DNA of 64,000 nt from Defluviitaleaceae bacterium (GTDB lineage Bacteria > Bacillota > Clostridia > Lachnospirales > WRAX01), in assembly GCA_009784615.1 (NCBI GenBank), contig WRBJ01000004.1:1-64000 (forward strand), read 5' to 3'. Shown in pieces: positions 43,293-53,371 of the stretch. Each line of letters starts with the position of its first letter. Position 1 is the first letter of the stretch. The notes beneath the pieces were generated by a model. That model searched no databases. It had not been told where the DNA came from and saw only the letters and a program-made list of their open reading frames with translations. The position numbers and the translations under genes were made by a program.

Positions 43293-43829
43293 ATGAATTT
43301 TGAAGATGTGTTTGCTAAATATCAAAAATTAATATATAACTTGTCGCGGCGGATTATGGGGAATGACGAAGATGCACAGGATATAACGCAAGAGGTCGCA
43401 ATTAAGGTGTATCGCAATTTGCATAAATGCAAAGGCGAGGATTTTGTAGCGGCTTGGATTAGCAAAATTACGCATAATACCTGTATGGATGCATTGCGCA
43501 AGCGTAAGGGCAAATTTACATCATCGCTTGATGATACGGTAGGCTTTGATGACGGCGAGGTGCAAGTACAGATTGAAGACGAGGCAATAGGACCCGAAGC
43601 ATTGTTGTTGCAAAAAGAGCTAAATGCGCAGATTGAAACGGCTTTGTTAAAACTATCTACCGAATATCGCACCATTGTTATATTACGTGATGTTAATGGG
43701 TATAGCTATGAAGAAATAGCCGAAATTACGGGTCTGCCAGAAGGAACGGTAAAATCCCGTCTTTTTAGAGGGCGTTCAAAATTGAAAAATATTTTGCTAC
43801 GGGAACAAAACCAAAGCGATTTGCGTTAG
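43293..43829 (+). CDS. RNA polymerase sigma factor, sigma-70/ECF family
   Basis: MGNDEDAQDITQEVAIKVYRNLHK; YSYEEIAEITGLPEGTVKSRLFRGRSKLK. Confidence 0.92.
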   Translation: MNFEDVFAKYQKLIYNLSRRIMGNDEDAQDITQEVAIKVYRNLHKCKGEDFVAAWISKITHNTCMDALRKRKGKFTSSLDDTVGFDDGEVQVQIEDEAIGPEALLLQKELNAQIETALLKLSTEYRTIVILRDVNGYSYEEIAEITGLPEGTVKSRLFRGRSKLKNILLREQNQSDLR

Positions 43830-43848
43830 TAATATAGAGGTGAGTTTG

Positions 43849-44565
43849 ATGAAGAATTGGGACGAAGTTTTGTCGTTATATATTGATGATGTGTTGGACG
43901 AAAAACAAAAAGCCGATGTGGAGAAAGAGCTTGCCGCCTCGGCTGTTGTGCGTGTAAAATATGAAAACCTGCTAATAGTAACACAAACGCTAAACACTTT
44001 GTCAGAAGTAGATTTGCCCGAAGGTTTAGCCGACCGTATTTTATGGAACACAACTGCAAAGCACACACAAAAAGCAAAAAGCCGTAAAGCTCAGTGGATA
44101 ACCCGCATTGCAAGCTATGGCACGGTTGCGGCGGCAGCTTTATTGTTTGGGTTTTATTTTGGTATAAACCGTGACGATAGTGGGCTTTATACACCCGAAG
44201 CTGACGAGTATTCTAGTATTGAAATGACAGCGTCTTTAGATATTAGCGAAGATGCTGAATTTGGCGGGTTTGAACCTATAGGCGTTAGACTATTTTCTGA
44301 TGAAAATTTTGAATACGTAACAGATGCCGAAATTCAAGCCGAAGCTAGAACACTTGTAGCACCCGTAACTGCAAATGTGCAAATGACGGCATTGTCCAAC
44401 GAAATCACATTTTTTGTTAATGATATTCAAGAAGCAATAAATTTCTTTGCCTTAACATTTGACGGTTTTCAAATTGTCAGTCAGCGTGGCGATGCTTTTG
44501 CTACGGTTGAAGTGCCAGCAGAAGACAATGGAACGCTTTTAATACATTTGATGAAAATTGAATAA
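43849..44565 (+). CDS. Putative membrane anti-sigma factor
   Basis: Follows the sigma gene; N-terminal LSLYIDDVLDEKQKADVEKELAAS, single TM. Confidence 0.7.
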   Translation: MKNWDEVLSLYIDDVLDEKQKADVEKELAASAVVRVKYENLLIVTQTLNTLSEVDLPEGLADRILWNTTAKHTQKAKSRKAQWITRIASYGTVAAAALLFGFYFGINRDDSGLYTPEADEYSSIEMTASLDISEDAEFGGFEPIGVRLFSDENFEYVTDAEIQAEARTLVAPVTANVQMTALSNEITFFVNDIQEAINFFALTFDGFQIVSQRGDAFATVEVPAEDNGTLLIHLMKIE

Positions 44566-44646
44566 AGGGGCTTGTAATTTTTTGGTGTATATGTTATAGT
44601 AAAGATTGTGAGAATTTTAAACGAAAAATCGAAAGGAAAGTTTACA

Positions 44647-45654
44647 ATGGCTAAAAATCATCAAGCAACAAGAAAAGATAATTCAATTAAAATTGCAGTA
44701 ATAATTTTTATTGCATTTATTGTAATTGTGGGTGCGGCACTTTTCATCAACAACCGTAGTTTAAGCTGGGTTGCGTCGGTGGATGGCGAACGTATACCTA
44801 TGGCACATTTTTGGTATCAATACGACCGCACTGCGGAACAGCTATGGGAATTTGCGTGGATGCTACAACCAGGTGATGTGGAAGAAATAGCACTTGGCGG
44901 TCTTGTTGACCTTTACGCAGTTACTGCGCGTGCTGACGAGTTTGGAGTAGAGCTTACCAGAGAACAAATAGATATGGCTAGAAGCGATGCAACCGCTATT
45001 CGTGCCCATATGATGATTGACGGGGATGATATTATCCGTCAAATGGGCTTTACACGTTCCTCTTTTTATAGCTTTGTTGAGATGATGGCACTTTATAGTG
45101 CTGTATATGACACAATTGCTTCACGTCGTGAGGTTACTGAGCAAGAATTTATTGACGGCATTGCGGCATATATTGAAGAAAATGCGCAAGAATATCGCAA
45201 TCCATTTGCGCACATTGTAGAAACTGAAACCGAAGAAGAAGCAGAGGTTTTGCGTGAACGTATTTTAGCTGGTGAAAGCATTACAGATATTATGCTAGAA
45301 TTGAACGAAGAAGCAAATACAACAAGTGTGCACGTATCAAACACAAATTTTTTTGCAGAAACTTGGGAAGAAGCTCATTTTATGAACGAAGGGGATATTT
45401 CGCTTGTTGTTCCGCTTGCAAATGGAATGTTTGGTGTGTATCAAATTGAACGTATTGAGTATGACGAAATAGATGAAGAAGCCGTTAGAGAAACTGTTGA
45501 AGCGCAAGTGCGACACGCTCATTTTAGAGAATTTGCTAATATGTGGGCAGAGCAAGCCGAAGTTGTGCGAAATACAAGGGTTTTACCATACCCACAACCG
45601 TCAGATTTTGAAGTTGATTGGGATATAGAAGACAGTTTGGAGCAAGGCGAATAA
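44647..45654 (+). CDS. Membrane-anchored SurA/PrsA-like protein (peptidyl-prolyl isomerase-like)
   Basis: N-terminal TM; SurA_N-like [15 protein letters not shown]..., parvulin-like [25 protein letters not shown]. Confidence 0.6.
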   Translation: MAKNHQATRKDNSIKIAVIIFIAFIVIVGAALFINNRSLSWVASVDGERIPMAHFWYQYDRTAEQLWEFAWMLQPGDVEEIALGGLVDLYAVTARADEFGVELTREQIDMARSDATAIRAHMMIDGDDIIRQMGFTRSSFYSFVEMMALYSAVYDTIASRREVTEQEFIDGIAAYIEENAQEYRNPFAHIVETETEEEAEVLRERILAGESITDIMLELNEEANTTSVHVSNTNFFAETWEEAHFMNEGDISLVVPLANGMFGVYQIERIEYDEIDEEAVRETVEAQVRHAHFREFANMWAEQAEVVRNTRVLPYPQPSDFEVDWDIEDSLEQGE

Positions 45655-46523
45655 TGGAATATATTGTAAAAGCCGAGCAGTTGGTGTATGAATATTCGCC
45701 ACCTACCAGTGACGATGAAAAAGCCGAATCTCAAGCCCCAATACTTGCGTTAAACGGTATTGATATTAACATTAAAAAAGGTGAATTTTTAGCCATTTTA
45801 GGGCATAATGGTTCGGGAAAGTCCACCTTTGCAAAGCATATTAATTGTTTGTTGCAACCCACATCGGGGACGATGTGGGTTAATGGCATTTCTACAGCAA
45901 ACGAGGATATGGTTTGGGAGATTAGACAATCTGTCGGTATGGTGTTTCAAAATCCTGATAATCAGATAATTGCAACTATTGTAGAGGAAGATGTTGCATT
46001 TGGTCCCGAAAATTTGGGCGTGCCGCCTGCTGAAATTCGCAAACGTGTTGACGAGGCTTTAGCAACTGTTGGAATGACTGAGTTTGCAGGTAATCCACCC
46101 CATCATCTTTCTGGCGGACAAAAGCAACGTGTGGCTATTGCGGGCATACTTGCAATGCGACCCGACATTATTGTGCTTGACGAAGCAACGGCAATGCTTG
46201 ACCCTAATGGGCGCAAAGAGGTTATGAAGGTTGCGAAACAGCTTAACACGGACGAAGGTATTACCATTGTATTTATAACACATTATATGGATGAAGCGGC
46301 GCAGGCGGATAGGATTATTGTTGTGTCTGACGGCAAAATTGCGATGGAAGGTTTACCAAGCGAAGTTTTTTCTCGTATAACCGAACTTAAAAAGATTGGG
46401 CTTGATGTGCCTCAGGCGGCAGAGATTGCATATAAATTGCGTGCAAAAGGCGTTAATTTGCCAAAAAGCATAGTAACAGGCGAACATTTAGTAGAGGAAT
46501 TGGTAAAATGTCGATTGAGCTAA
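45654..46523 (+). CDS. ecfA1: ECF transporter ATPase A1
   Basis: [32 protein letters not shown]. Confidence 0.93.
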   Translation: MEYIVKAEQLVYEYSPPTSDDEKAESQAPILALNGIDINIKKGEFLAILGHNGSGKSTFAKHINCLLQPTSGTMWVNGISTANEDMVWEIRQSVGMVFQNPDNQIIATIVEEDVAFGPENLGVPPAEIRKRVDEALATVGMTEFAGNPPHHLSGGQKQRVAIAGILAMRPDIIVLDEATAMLDPNGRKEVMKVAKQLNTDEGITIVFITHYMDEAAQADRIIVVSDGKIAMEGLPSEVFSRITELKKIGLDVPQAAEIAYKLRAKGVNLPKSIVTGEHLVEELVKCRLS

Positions 46524-47359
46524 AAGATGTGTGTCATACGTATTCAAAGGGTTCGACCTTTGCGAAAAATGCATTGAATAATATAAATTTAACAATAGAA
46601 AGCGGCGATTTTGTCGGGCTTATCGGACATACTGGTTCTGGCAAATCTACATTGGTGCAACATTTAAATGCGCTTTTAAAACCACATAGCGGGCATATTT
46701 TTATTGATGGTGAAGATATTAATGCTGACAAATCCCGCCTTAAAGCCATTCGTAGCAAAGTTGGCTTGGTTTTCCAATATCCAGAACATCAATTGTTTGA
46801 TATGACTGTCTATAAAGATGTATCGTTTGGACCTAAAAATGCAGGTCTTAGCGGGGAAGAAATTAAAGAACGTGTAGAATCTGCACTTACAATGGTTGGA
46901 ATAATGCCCGATATGTATGAAAAATCACCTTTCGAGCTATCTGGTGGACAAAAACGTCGTGTGGCTATTGCGGGCGTACTTGCAATGCGCCCAGAGGTGC
47001 TGGTGCTTGACGAGCCTGCCGCAGGGCTTGACCCACGTGGACGTGATGAAATATTAAATCAAGTAAAAAAAATGCACGAGGGACTTCAAATTACAGTAAT
47101 TTTAGTATCGCACAGTATGGAAGATATTGCACGCCTAGTAAACCGTATTTTGGTTATAAACAAGGGCGAAATTGTGTTAAGTGGCACGCCGACAGAAATT
47201 TTTGCACAAATTGAACAGCTTGAGGCGATTGGGCTGTCCACAACGCAATCTGCTTACATCGCAAGAGATTTGCGCAATAAAGGTTTCAACTTGCCAGAGA
47301 ATATTTTCACCGTGGACGTTGTGGTTGATGCTGTATTGAGTGAATTGCAAGCGAGGTAA
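46508..47359 (+). CDS. ecfA2: ECF transporter ATPase A2
   Basis: [53 protein letters not shown]. Confidence 0.93.
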   Translation: MSIELKDVCHTYSKGSTFAKNALNNINLTIESGDFVGLIGHTGSGKSTLVQHLNALLKPHSGHIFIDGEDINADKSRLKAIRSKVGLVFQYPEHQLFDMTVYKDVSFGPKNAGLSGEEIKERVESALTMVGIMPDMYEKSPFELSGGQKRRVAIAGVLAMRPEVLVLDEPAAGLDPRGRDEILNQVKKMHEGLQITVILVSHSMEDIARLVNRILVINKGEIVLSGTPTEIFAQIEQLEAIGLSTTQSAYIARDLRNKGFNLPENIFTVDVVVDAVLSELQAR

Positions 47360-47364
47360 ATGTG

Positions 47365-47618
47365 ATGGAAATGACGTTTTGCACTTTTGATGAAGTGGAT
47401 AATGCTTTGCTAAAATATGTTGTAATTGTAGCAAAATATGATGATGTATGGATTTGGTGTAAAAACCCAAAACGTGGCTAGGAGTTACCTAGCGGCAAAA
47501 CAAGCTAGAAATTAGCGAAATTGGGTTTTTTGACGGTATACCACAGGAAGAATTGTCGTTTCCTTTGTATCATAACAGGCACTTTAAAAAGGTTATAGAG
47601 GTACTTAATTTATGCTAA
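47365..47618 (+). pseudogene. Degraded Nudix hydrolase gene, Nudix box deleted
   Basis: N-part LLKYVVIVAKYDDVWIWCKNPKRG* (47365-47481), C-part in another frame NKLEISEIGFFDGIPQEELSFPLYHNRHFKKVIEVLNLC* (47499-47618). Confidence 0.7.
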
Positions 47619-48430
47619 AAGTAACAATTGGACAATATTACCCCGCCGATAGCTTTATACATCGGCTTGACCCGCGTATGAAACTATTTTGCACAATGGC
47701 ATTTATAGTGTTCATCTTTTTTGTAAACAATTTTTTGGGTTATGCAATGGCTTTTGTATTTATAGTAACAGTAATTGCTGTGTCAAAGGTACCTATAAAG
47801 TTTCTTTTGCGGGGCTTAAGGGCGATTTTTTTCATTGTAATTTTTACGGCTGTGCTTAATATATTTTTCACGGCGGGCGAAACTGTTGTTTTAGATTGGT
47901 GGATTTTTCGCATAACGCTGGAAGGCTTGTTAAATGCAGGTCGTATGGCTTTACGCCTTGTTATGCTTATTATCGGTTCGTCTATTTTAACACTTACAAC
48001 AACGCCAATTCAGCTAACGGACGCTATCGAATTTTATTTAAAACCGCTTAAAAAAATAGGCGTGCCAGCGCACGAAATCGCTATGATGATGACTATTGCG
48101 TTGCGTTTTATACCTACCCTTATTGAAGAAATGGATAAGATAATGAAAGCGCAAATGGCACGCGGTGCAGATTTTGATACGGGTGGTATTGTTAAAAAAG
48201 CACGTAGCCTAGTGCCTTTGTTGGTGCCGCTGTTTATATCGGCTTTCCGCCGTGCCGAAGATTTGGCATTAGCAATGGAATCTCGTTGTTATCGCGGCGA
48301 TGTAGGACGCACACGTATGAAACAAATGCGTTTTGCAAGTCGAGATTTTGCGGTTTTTTGCGTGATACTGGTTTTTGTGGCAATGGTTTTTGTGCTTAAT
48401 TATATTGCGGCATTATACGGGATTTGGTAG
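47612..48430 (+). CDS. ecfT: ECF transporter T component
   Basis: IGQYYPADSFIHRLDPRMKL; MARGADFDTGG; downstream of ecfA1A2. Confidence 0.93.
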   Translation: MLKVTIGQYYPADSFIHRLDPRMKLFCTMAFIVFIFFVNNFLGYAMAFVFIVTVIAVSKVPIKFLLRGLRAIFFIVIFTAVLNIFFTAGETVVLDWWIFRITLEGLLNAGRMALRLVMLIIGSSILTLTTTPIQLTDAIEFYLKPLKKIGVPAHEIAMMMTIALRFIPTLIEEMDKIMKAQMARGADFDTGGIVKKARSLVPLLVPLFISAFRRAEDLALAMESRCYRGDVGRTRMKQMRFASRDFAVFCVILVFVAMVFVLNYIAALYGIW

Positions 48431-48445
48431 AGAAAGGGTGATTTT

Positions 48446-48880
48446 ATGCAATGGTTTGAGGTGTTTGATAAAGAAAATAAGCCAACGGAAGAACAAATAA
48501 AAGAATTTGTTAATATGAAATTATGGTTGGATTTAGAGAGTTTTTTGCAACAAGAATGTAAAATTAAGTCCAAGATAGCACATAGTGGTTGCGCTATGGA
48601 TGGTGGACTTTGGAAGGGCTGGAATGTAAAGTATGCAAAAAGCGGCAAGGCATTATGCACACTTTATCCAAAGCAAGGGTATTTTTTGCTATTAATGCCA
48701 ATTGGGGCAAGTGATATGAGTGAAGCAGAAATGATAATTGCGACTTGCTCTGAATATACGCAAAACCTATTTAATAAAACAAAAGCCGGAAAAACCGGCA
48801 AATCGCTTGCTTTCGATGTTAAAAGCGAGGAAGTTTTAGACGATATAAAAAAGTTGCTTTTGATTAGAGCGAAAATATAG
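48446..48880 (+). CDS. DUF3788-like protein
   Basis: 144-aa ORF with the DUF3788-type pattern GLWKGWNVKYAKSGKALCTLYPKQGYF. Confidence 0.7.
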   Translation: MQWFEVFDKENKPTEEQIKEFVNMKLWLDLESFLQQECKIKSKIAHSGCAMDGGLWKGWNVKYAKSGKALCTLYPKQGYFLLLMPIGASDMSEAEMIIATCSEYTQNLFNKTKAGKTGKSLAFDVKSEEVLDDIKKLLLIRAKI

Positions 48881-48892
48881 AGCATATGCTTT

Positions 48893-49669
48893 TTAGCGTG
48901 ACATAAGCCATCTTAATTGATGAAGCTCGCAAAAACAACTGCCTATGCATCTGTCCCACCAAATAGTGCCAATTGCGGCTATATAATGTTCGATTATATA
49001 TTCGGGTGCATTAATGTATTGTAAAAAATCAATTTGAATTTGCAGTGCTTCTTGCTCTATGTCAAATCTTGAAAAATTTATAGTGTCCGCAAGGATATTT
49101 CTTGCGGCAGAGCTATGGTCTACTGCCTGCGAACCTATCACTACAAAGGCATCCCAAGCTAAATCAGTTTGATTATCAAAATGTTCAAGCAAGGTGTTGT
49201 AAAGCTCGTAAAATTGTCGTGAATGTACAGCATAATGCACAATTTGACTTGCATATTCGTAAACGGGACTTTCGTAAACTGGGTGGTCTACAACATATGT
49301 CGGGGCTTCAGTGAAGGAATAAAGACCACTATCTAATTCGCCCTCCTGTGAAACGGTATGCAAATAACGCACGACTTTTTCGTACATCTCAGGATGTTTT
49401 TGCCTTATAAGTCCCAAAGCCAAACGGGTGTTTCTTGTAAATTGTGCATTGCCTTCAATTGTTACCCGCTCCCAATTTCCTACGCTAACCTCAGGAATAT
49501 TCGGAACAAAAAAATCGGGGTTTAAGGCATAAAATTCTGCCAATTGCTCCTCGACAATTGCAATTACTTCTTCCCTTATTTCCTCGACTGCCGCATCTAT
49601 CATTGCGCAAGCAGCCAAAATAACAATTGTAAGTATTAAAATTATTGATAAAATTGCACGTCTTAACAT
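48893..49669 (-). CDS. Putative lipoprotein, unknown function
   Basis: Lipobox-like LAAC after a hydrophobic signal. Confidence 0.6.
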   Translation of the reverse strand: MLRRAILSIILILTIVILAACAMIDAAVEEIREEVIAIVEEQLAEFYALNPDFFVPNIPEVSVGNWERVTIEGNAQFTRNTRLALGLIRQKHPEMYEKVVRYLHTVSQEGELDSGLYSFTEAPTYVVDHPVYESPVYEYASQIVHYAVHSRQFYELYNTLLEHFDNQTDLAWDAFVVIGSQAVDHSSAARNILADTINFSRFDIEQEALQIQIDFLQYINAPEYIIEHYIAAIGTIWWDRCIGSCFCELHQLRWLMSR

Positions 49670-49732
49670 TTTACGACACCCCCATTATTATATTATATCA
49701 TTATTTCAAATGATGTCAAGGAGAATTGTGCA

Positions 49733-50473
49733 TTGGGCATATTATTTACAATAGCATATAATGGTACAAGATATTGCGGATGGCAATCTCAGACCAATGC
49801 CGTGTCGGTTTATGACACTTTGCAGGCGGCTTTGGTGAAGGTTTTGGGGATGGATGATTTTTCGCTTTTGGGTGCAAGTCGTACAGACTCTGGCGTACAT
49901 GCTTTGGGGCAACGTGCGCATTTGCGCTCTAATTATCCTATTAAAATACCTGCCGAAAGATTACCGCACGCCTTAAATTCTGCATTGCCAAAGGATATTT
50001 CAATACTTGGCGCAACTATGGTAGATAACCAATTTCATCCAATAAACGACGCAAAGTCAAAAACATATTCGTATAAAATTTATAACCACTTGCAAAGAAA
50101 CCCGCTTTTATGGGATTTTTCTGCTTATATCCCAATGACATTGGATGTAGAAAAAATGCAGGCGGCTTGTGCGTATTTTATTGGCAAGCACGATTTTGCG
50201 GGGTTTTGCAGTGTTGGGTCGGTCGTAACATCTACTGTGCGAGAAATATTTTCGCTTGAAATTATCAAGGATGGGCATTTATTAGAAATCTTAGTAAATG
50301 GTAATGGTTTTCTTTATAATATGGTACGGATTATTACGGGGACTTTGGTTGCTGTTGGCGTGGGCAGAATAAGCCCCGATGACATACCCGACATCATTAA
50401 ATCGGGCGAGCGTAAAAGGGCTGGTAAAACAATGCTACCGCAGGGCTTGACGCTTGTTGAGGTGTTTTATTAG
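49733..50473 (+). CDS. truA: tRNA pseudouridine(38-40) synthase (TTG start)
   Basis: YNGTRYCGWQSQ, GASRTDSGVHALGQ. Confidence 0.95.
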   Translation: MGILFTIAYNGTRYCGWQSQTNAVSVYDTLQAALVKVLGMDDFSLLGASRTDSGVHALGQRAHLRSNYPIKIPAERLPHALNSALPKDISILGATMVDNQFHPINDAKSKTYSYKIYNHLQRNPLLWDFSAYIPMTLDVEKMQAACAYFIGKHDFAGFCSVGSVVTSTVREIFSLEIIKDGHLLEILVNGNGFLYNMVRIITGTLVAVGVGRISPDDIPDIIKSGERKRAGKTMLPQGLTLVEVFY

Positions 50474-50484
50474 ATATAACACAA

Positions 50485-50518
50485 AGCCACCGTAATTATA
50501 ACGGTGGCTGTTTTTATT
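50485..50518 (+). terminator. Rho-independent terminator of truA
   Basis: AGCCACCGT-AATTATA-ACGGTGGCT then GTTTTTATT. Confidence 0.9.
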
Positions 50519-50541
50519 ATTTTGGTATTTTAATTAACTGC

Positions 50542-50661
50542 TTGACAAATAGACCTAAGTGTGGTAACATCTACTTAGGTTCGTGAGGACTTAGAAGTTT
50601 GCTTGTCGTGGTGGAACGCTTTGTTAGGGGGTTCATTACCACGACAAGCATTTTCTTCTTT
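50542..50661 (+). ncRNA. Copy B of the repeated small-RNA-like element (promoter to terminator)
   Basis: TTGACA (50542-50547)-17-TAACAT (50565-50570); dyad ACCTAAGT-N12-ACTTAGGT (50553-50580); hairpin 50601-50649 GCTTGTCGTGGT..ACCACGACAAGC then ATTTTCTTCTTT. Confidence 0.75.
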
Positions 50662-50821
50662 CCGTTCTGCTCCCTTCGGGTCGAGCATAATCATAATACA
50701 CCATTTAGCGAATTTTGTCAAGGGCTTTTTTATTTTGCTGTATATTGTTACTATATTTAAAAGTTTTTATCAAAAAAGCAATAGCACTATGCTATTGCTT
50801 TTTGTGTTTAAAACCTATGTC

Positions 50822-51208
50822 TTACTTTTTATCACGGATTTCTTGTACATATTTTGCTACTTCGGCAGCGGTCATTAGTACAAAGAAAAGCACAAAGACG
50901 GTCAAGCCGTTTTGGAAAAGATTTGTAAAGAAACGACCAAACATTGTAATGTTAAAAACGACAGATAATGTAACTTGCCAAGCGTTGATAAGGTTTAGCA
51001 AAAGACCCAAAATAAGCTGAACCCACGCCATTAGCTTTAATGCACGTGTCCAAAAGTTTAGTCCGCTGTTTTTAAAAATATCGGTAAAACTGGTTTTTAA
51101 AGCAGAGCCAAATGCACCTTGTGCTTTTGGAACAGGCGGCGGATAATGCCCCTGCTGTGGTGTTGGAATTGTTTGGGTTGGTTGACCCACATTGTTTTGT
51201 TCTGACAT
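50822..51208 (-). CDS. Hypothetical membrane protein with Pro/Gln-rich N-terminus
   Basis: 128-aa ORF with two TM segments. Confidence 0.6.
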   Translation of the reverse strand: MSEQNNVGQPTQTIPTPQQGHYPPPVPKAQGAFGSALKTSFTDIFKNSGLNFWTRALKLMAWVQLILGLLLNLINAWQVTLSVVFNITMFGRFFTNLFQNGLTVFVLFFVLMTAAEVAKYVQEIRDKK

Positions 51209-51257
51209 AATATCACCTCATAAAATTTGTTTATTTAATTGTATAGCCAGTTTTTGA

Positions 51258-51842
51258 TTATCTTCGCATATAATCATTTGCATTTTTATGTTGGCTTGGA
51301 TGATTTGGGCGTTTTGAATTAAAAATATCAACCACACTTTGGATACCATTATTTGATAAATATGGTAAATAAGGCTCGACAAAACTCCAATTTCCTGTTC
51401 TTTGGATTATGTCTATTGCTCTCATATCAGCTTCAACTTGGGATAATGTAGATGGGTCATCAGAATATCCGCCGCTATAAACACCTGTTCCATCCCACGC
51501 TTGGGGTTGCTGGTTTGTACTACTATTTGTGTTAATGTTTGCATTGCCTCTCATAGTTAGGTTGATTGAACTGTCTGTTGGGTTCCAATCCACGATGAAA
51601 TTCATATATTCCAACAATTCCCTAAGCGGCATATACGTTTGCATATTTGTTTCGCCTTCTTTTAGTATAGAAACCAAAGGGCTTTCAAGCGGCACTTCTT
51701 GACCATAAAAATATACTTTTGAAGAATTGAATGACGCTGATTGTATCCCATCGCCCAACGAACCAACTGCAAACACTGTTGTAATACCAATTGAACCTAA
51801 CAAAAAGCCTATAATGATGCTTTTAATGTCGATTTTTTTCAT
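51258..51842 (-). CDS. Secreted protein with a copper-amine-oxidase-N-like (stalk) domain
   Basis: Signal/TM; YMPLRELLEYMNFIVDWNPTDSSINLT. Confidence 0.65.
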   Translation of the reverse strand: MKKIDIKSIIIGFLLGSIGITTVFAVGSLGDGIQSASFNSSKVYFYGQEVPLESPLVSILKEGETNMQTYMPLRELLEYMNFIVDWNPTDSSINLTMRGNANINTNSSTNQQPQAWDGTGVYSGGYSDDPSTLSQVEADMRAIDIIQRTGNWSFVEPYLPYLSNNGIQSVVDIFNSKRPNHPSQHKNANDYMRR

Positions 51843-51913
51843 TTTGCCCTCCGTATTTCTATAAACCCATAGGGCGGACAATTTAATAGCCACCCTATGG
51901 GTTTAACAATTGG

Positions 51914-53338
51914 TTATTCTTCTTCGTTTTTTGGTCCTAGCTTGTTGCCTAAAATGCTGATTAAGTCAATACCTGTAAGGGCTTCGACGGTTTGCGGCAG
52001 GGTTGCCATAATGTCTGTAACATAGCCCGATACCTTTGATGCACCTGCGCCTTTTTGACCACCTGGAGCACTGTCGATAACAACAATTTTTTCAGTTTTA
52101 GACAGAGGCTCGGATACGTTTTTAGCAATTTCTGGCAAACGTTCGATAATCATTTGTGTTACAGCGGCATCATTATATTGCTTAAATGCTTCGGCTTTCT
52201 TCATCATCGCCTCGGCTTCAGCCATACCACGTTCACGTATAATGTCGGCTTCAGCCATACCTTGCGCACGATTAGATTCTGCTAAAGAAGCACCTTCCAT
52301 ACGTATGCCTTCGGCACGGGCAGTTGCGACGGAAATTTCTTTATACTTCGCAACGTCAGCTTCTTTTTCAAGTTTATATTTTTGAGCGTCAGCTTGTTTC
52401 ATAATGGTTGCTTGTAGCTCTTTTTCTTGACGGATAACCTCTTGCTCTGCAAGCTCTATTTCTTTTTGTTTACGTATAATTTCTACCTGCATTTGGGTTT
52501 CTGTCACTTCTTTTTGGGTTTTGTTGCTTTCAATTTCGTAAGCAAGGTCGGCAACCGCCTTTGATGTTTCTTGGTCTTTGCGGAAGGCTTGCACTTTTAG
52601 CTCTTTGCTTTTCATAGCTTCTGCAACCTGTGTTTCGGCGATAAGGCGGGCTTCTTCGCCTAGGCGGCTTGCTTCTGCTGTGCGTATTTTTGTTTCTTTT
52701 GCGGCTTCCGCTTCGGCGATTTGGGCATCACGTTTTACCTCGGAAATACGCTTTTTACCTAACGCCGCCAAATAGCCGTTTTCGTCAGAAATATCACGGA
52801 TGGTAAAGGCTTTAATTTCTAGCCCCATTTCGGATAAATCTTGTGCGGCTGTACCTTGTACTTCTGAAGCGAATTTTTCACGGTCACGGTAAATTTCTTC
52901 TACTGTTAGTTTAGAGATAATCTCACGCAATTTACCCTCTAAAACATAACGGGAAATTTCCTCAATAACAGAGATTGTGCGACTTTCAGAACCACGGTTA
53001 AATTGCTCCATAGCGGCAAGAATAGACTCTTTGTCGCTTTTGATTTTGATGACGGCAACGCCGTCGGCAGAAATCGGTACGCCTTGCGATGCCATTGCAC
53101 CCAAAATGCGCACTTCAATCTTCATATTTTCTAAAGAGATTTTGTCCGTGCGCTCTAGCACGGGGATAACAAAGCCACCGCCACCGCTAATTACACGCTT
53201 TTTTAAGCCTGTAACAATCATTGCCTTATCCTGTGGTACCTTTTTCCAAAAAGAAAGGAAAATGATGATGACCAAGAAAGCAACGGCAAGGATAATACCG
53301 ATAATTACCCAGTTTTGGGCATCCATAAATTCTGGCAT
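51914..53338 (-). CDS. Flotillin-like SPFH/band 7 protein
   Basis: KKRVISGGGGFVIPVLERTDKISLENMKIEV; repetitive A/E-rich coiled coil. Confidence 0.92.
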   Translation of the reverse strand: MPEFMDAQNWVIIGIILAVAFLVIIIFLSFWKKVPQDKAMIVTGLKKRVISGGGGFVIPVLERTDKISLENMKIEVRILGAMASQGVPISADGVAVIKIKSDKESILAAMEQFNRGSESRTISVIEEISRYVLEGKLREIISKLTVEEIYRDREKFASEVQGTAAQDLSEMGLEIKAFTIRDISDENGYLAALGKKRISEVKRDAQIAEAEAAKETKIRTAEASRLGEEARLIAETQVAEAMKSKELKVQAFRKDQETSKAVADLAYEIESNKTQKEVTETQMQVEIIRKQKEIELAEQEVIRQEKELQATIMKQADAQKYKLEKEADVAKYKEISVATARAEGIRMEGASLAESNRAQGMAEADIIRERGMAEAEAMMKKAEAFKQYNDAAVTQMIIERLPEIAKNVSEPLSKTEKIVVIDSAPGGQKGAGASKVSGYVTDIMATLPQTVEALTGIDLISILGNKLGPKNEEE

Positions 53339-53371
53339 AGTTTATTACCTCCATTAAATTATTTTTTTATT

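Noticed and set aside
50603-50878. 91-aa ORF overlapping the repeated element (MSWWNALLGGSLPRQ...)
   Set aside because: Its first codons lie in the conserved hairpin and the frame is not preserved in copy A; the region fits a structured RNA plus terminator better.
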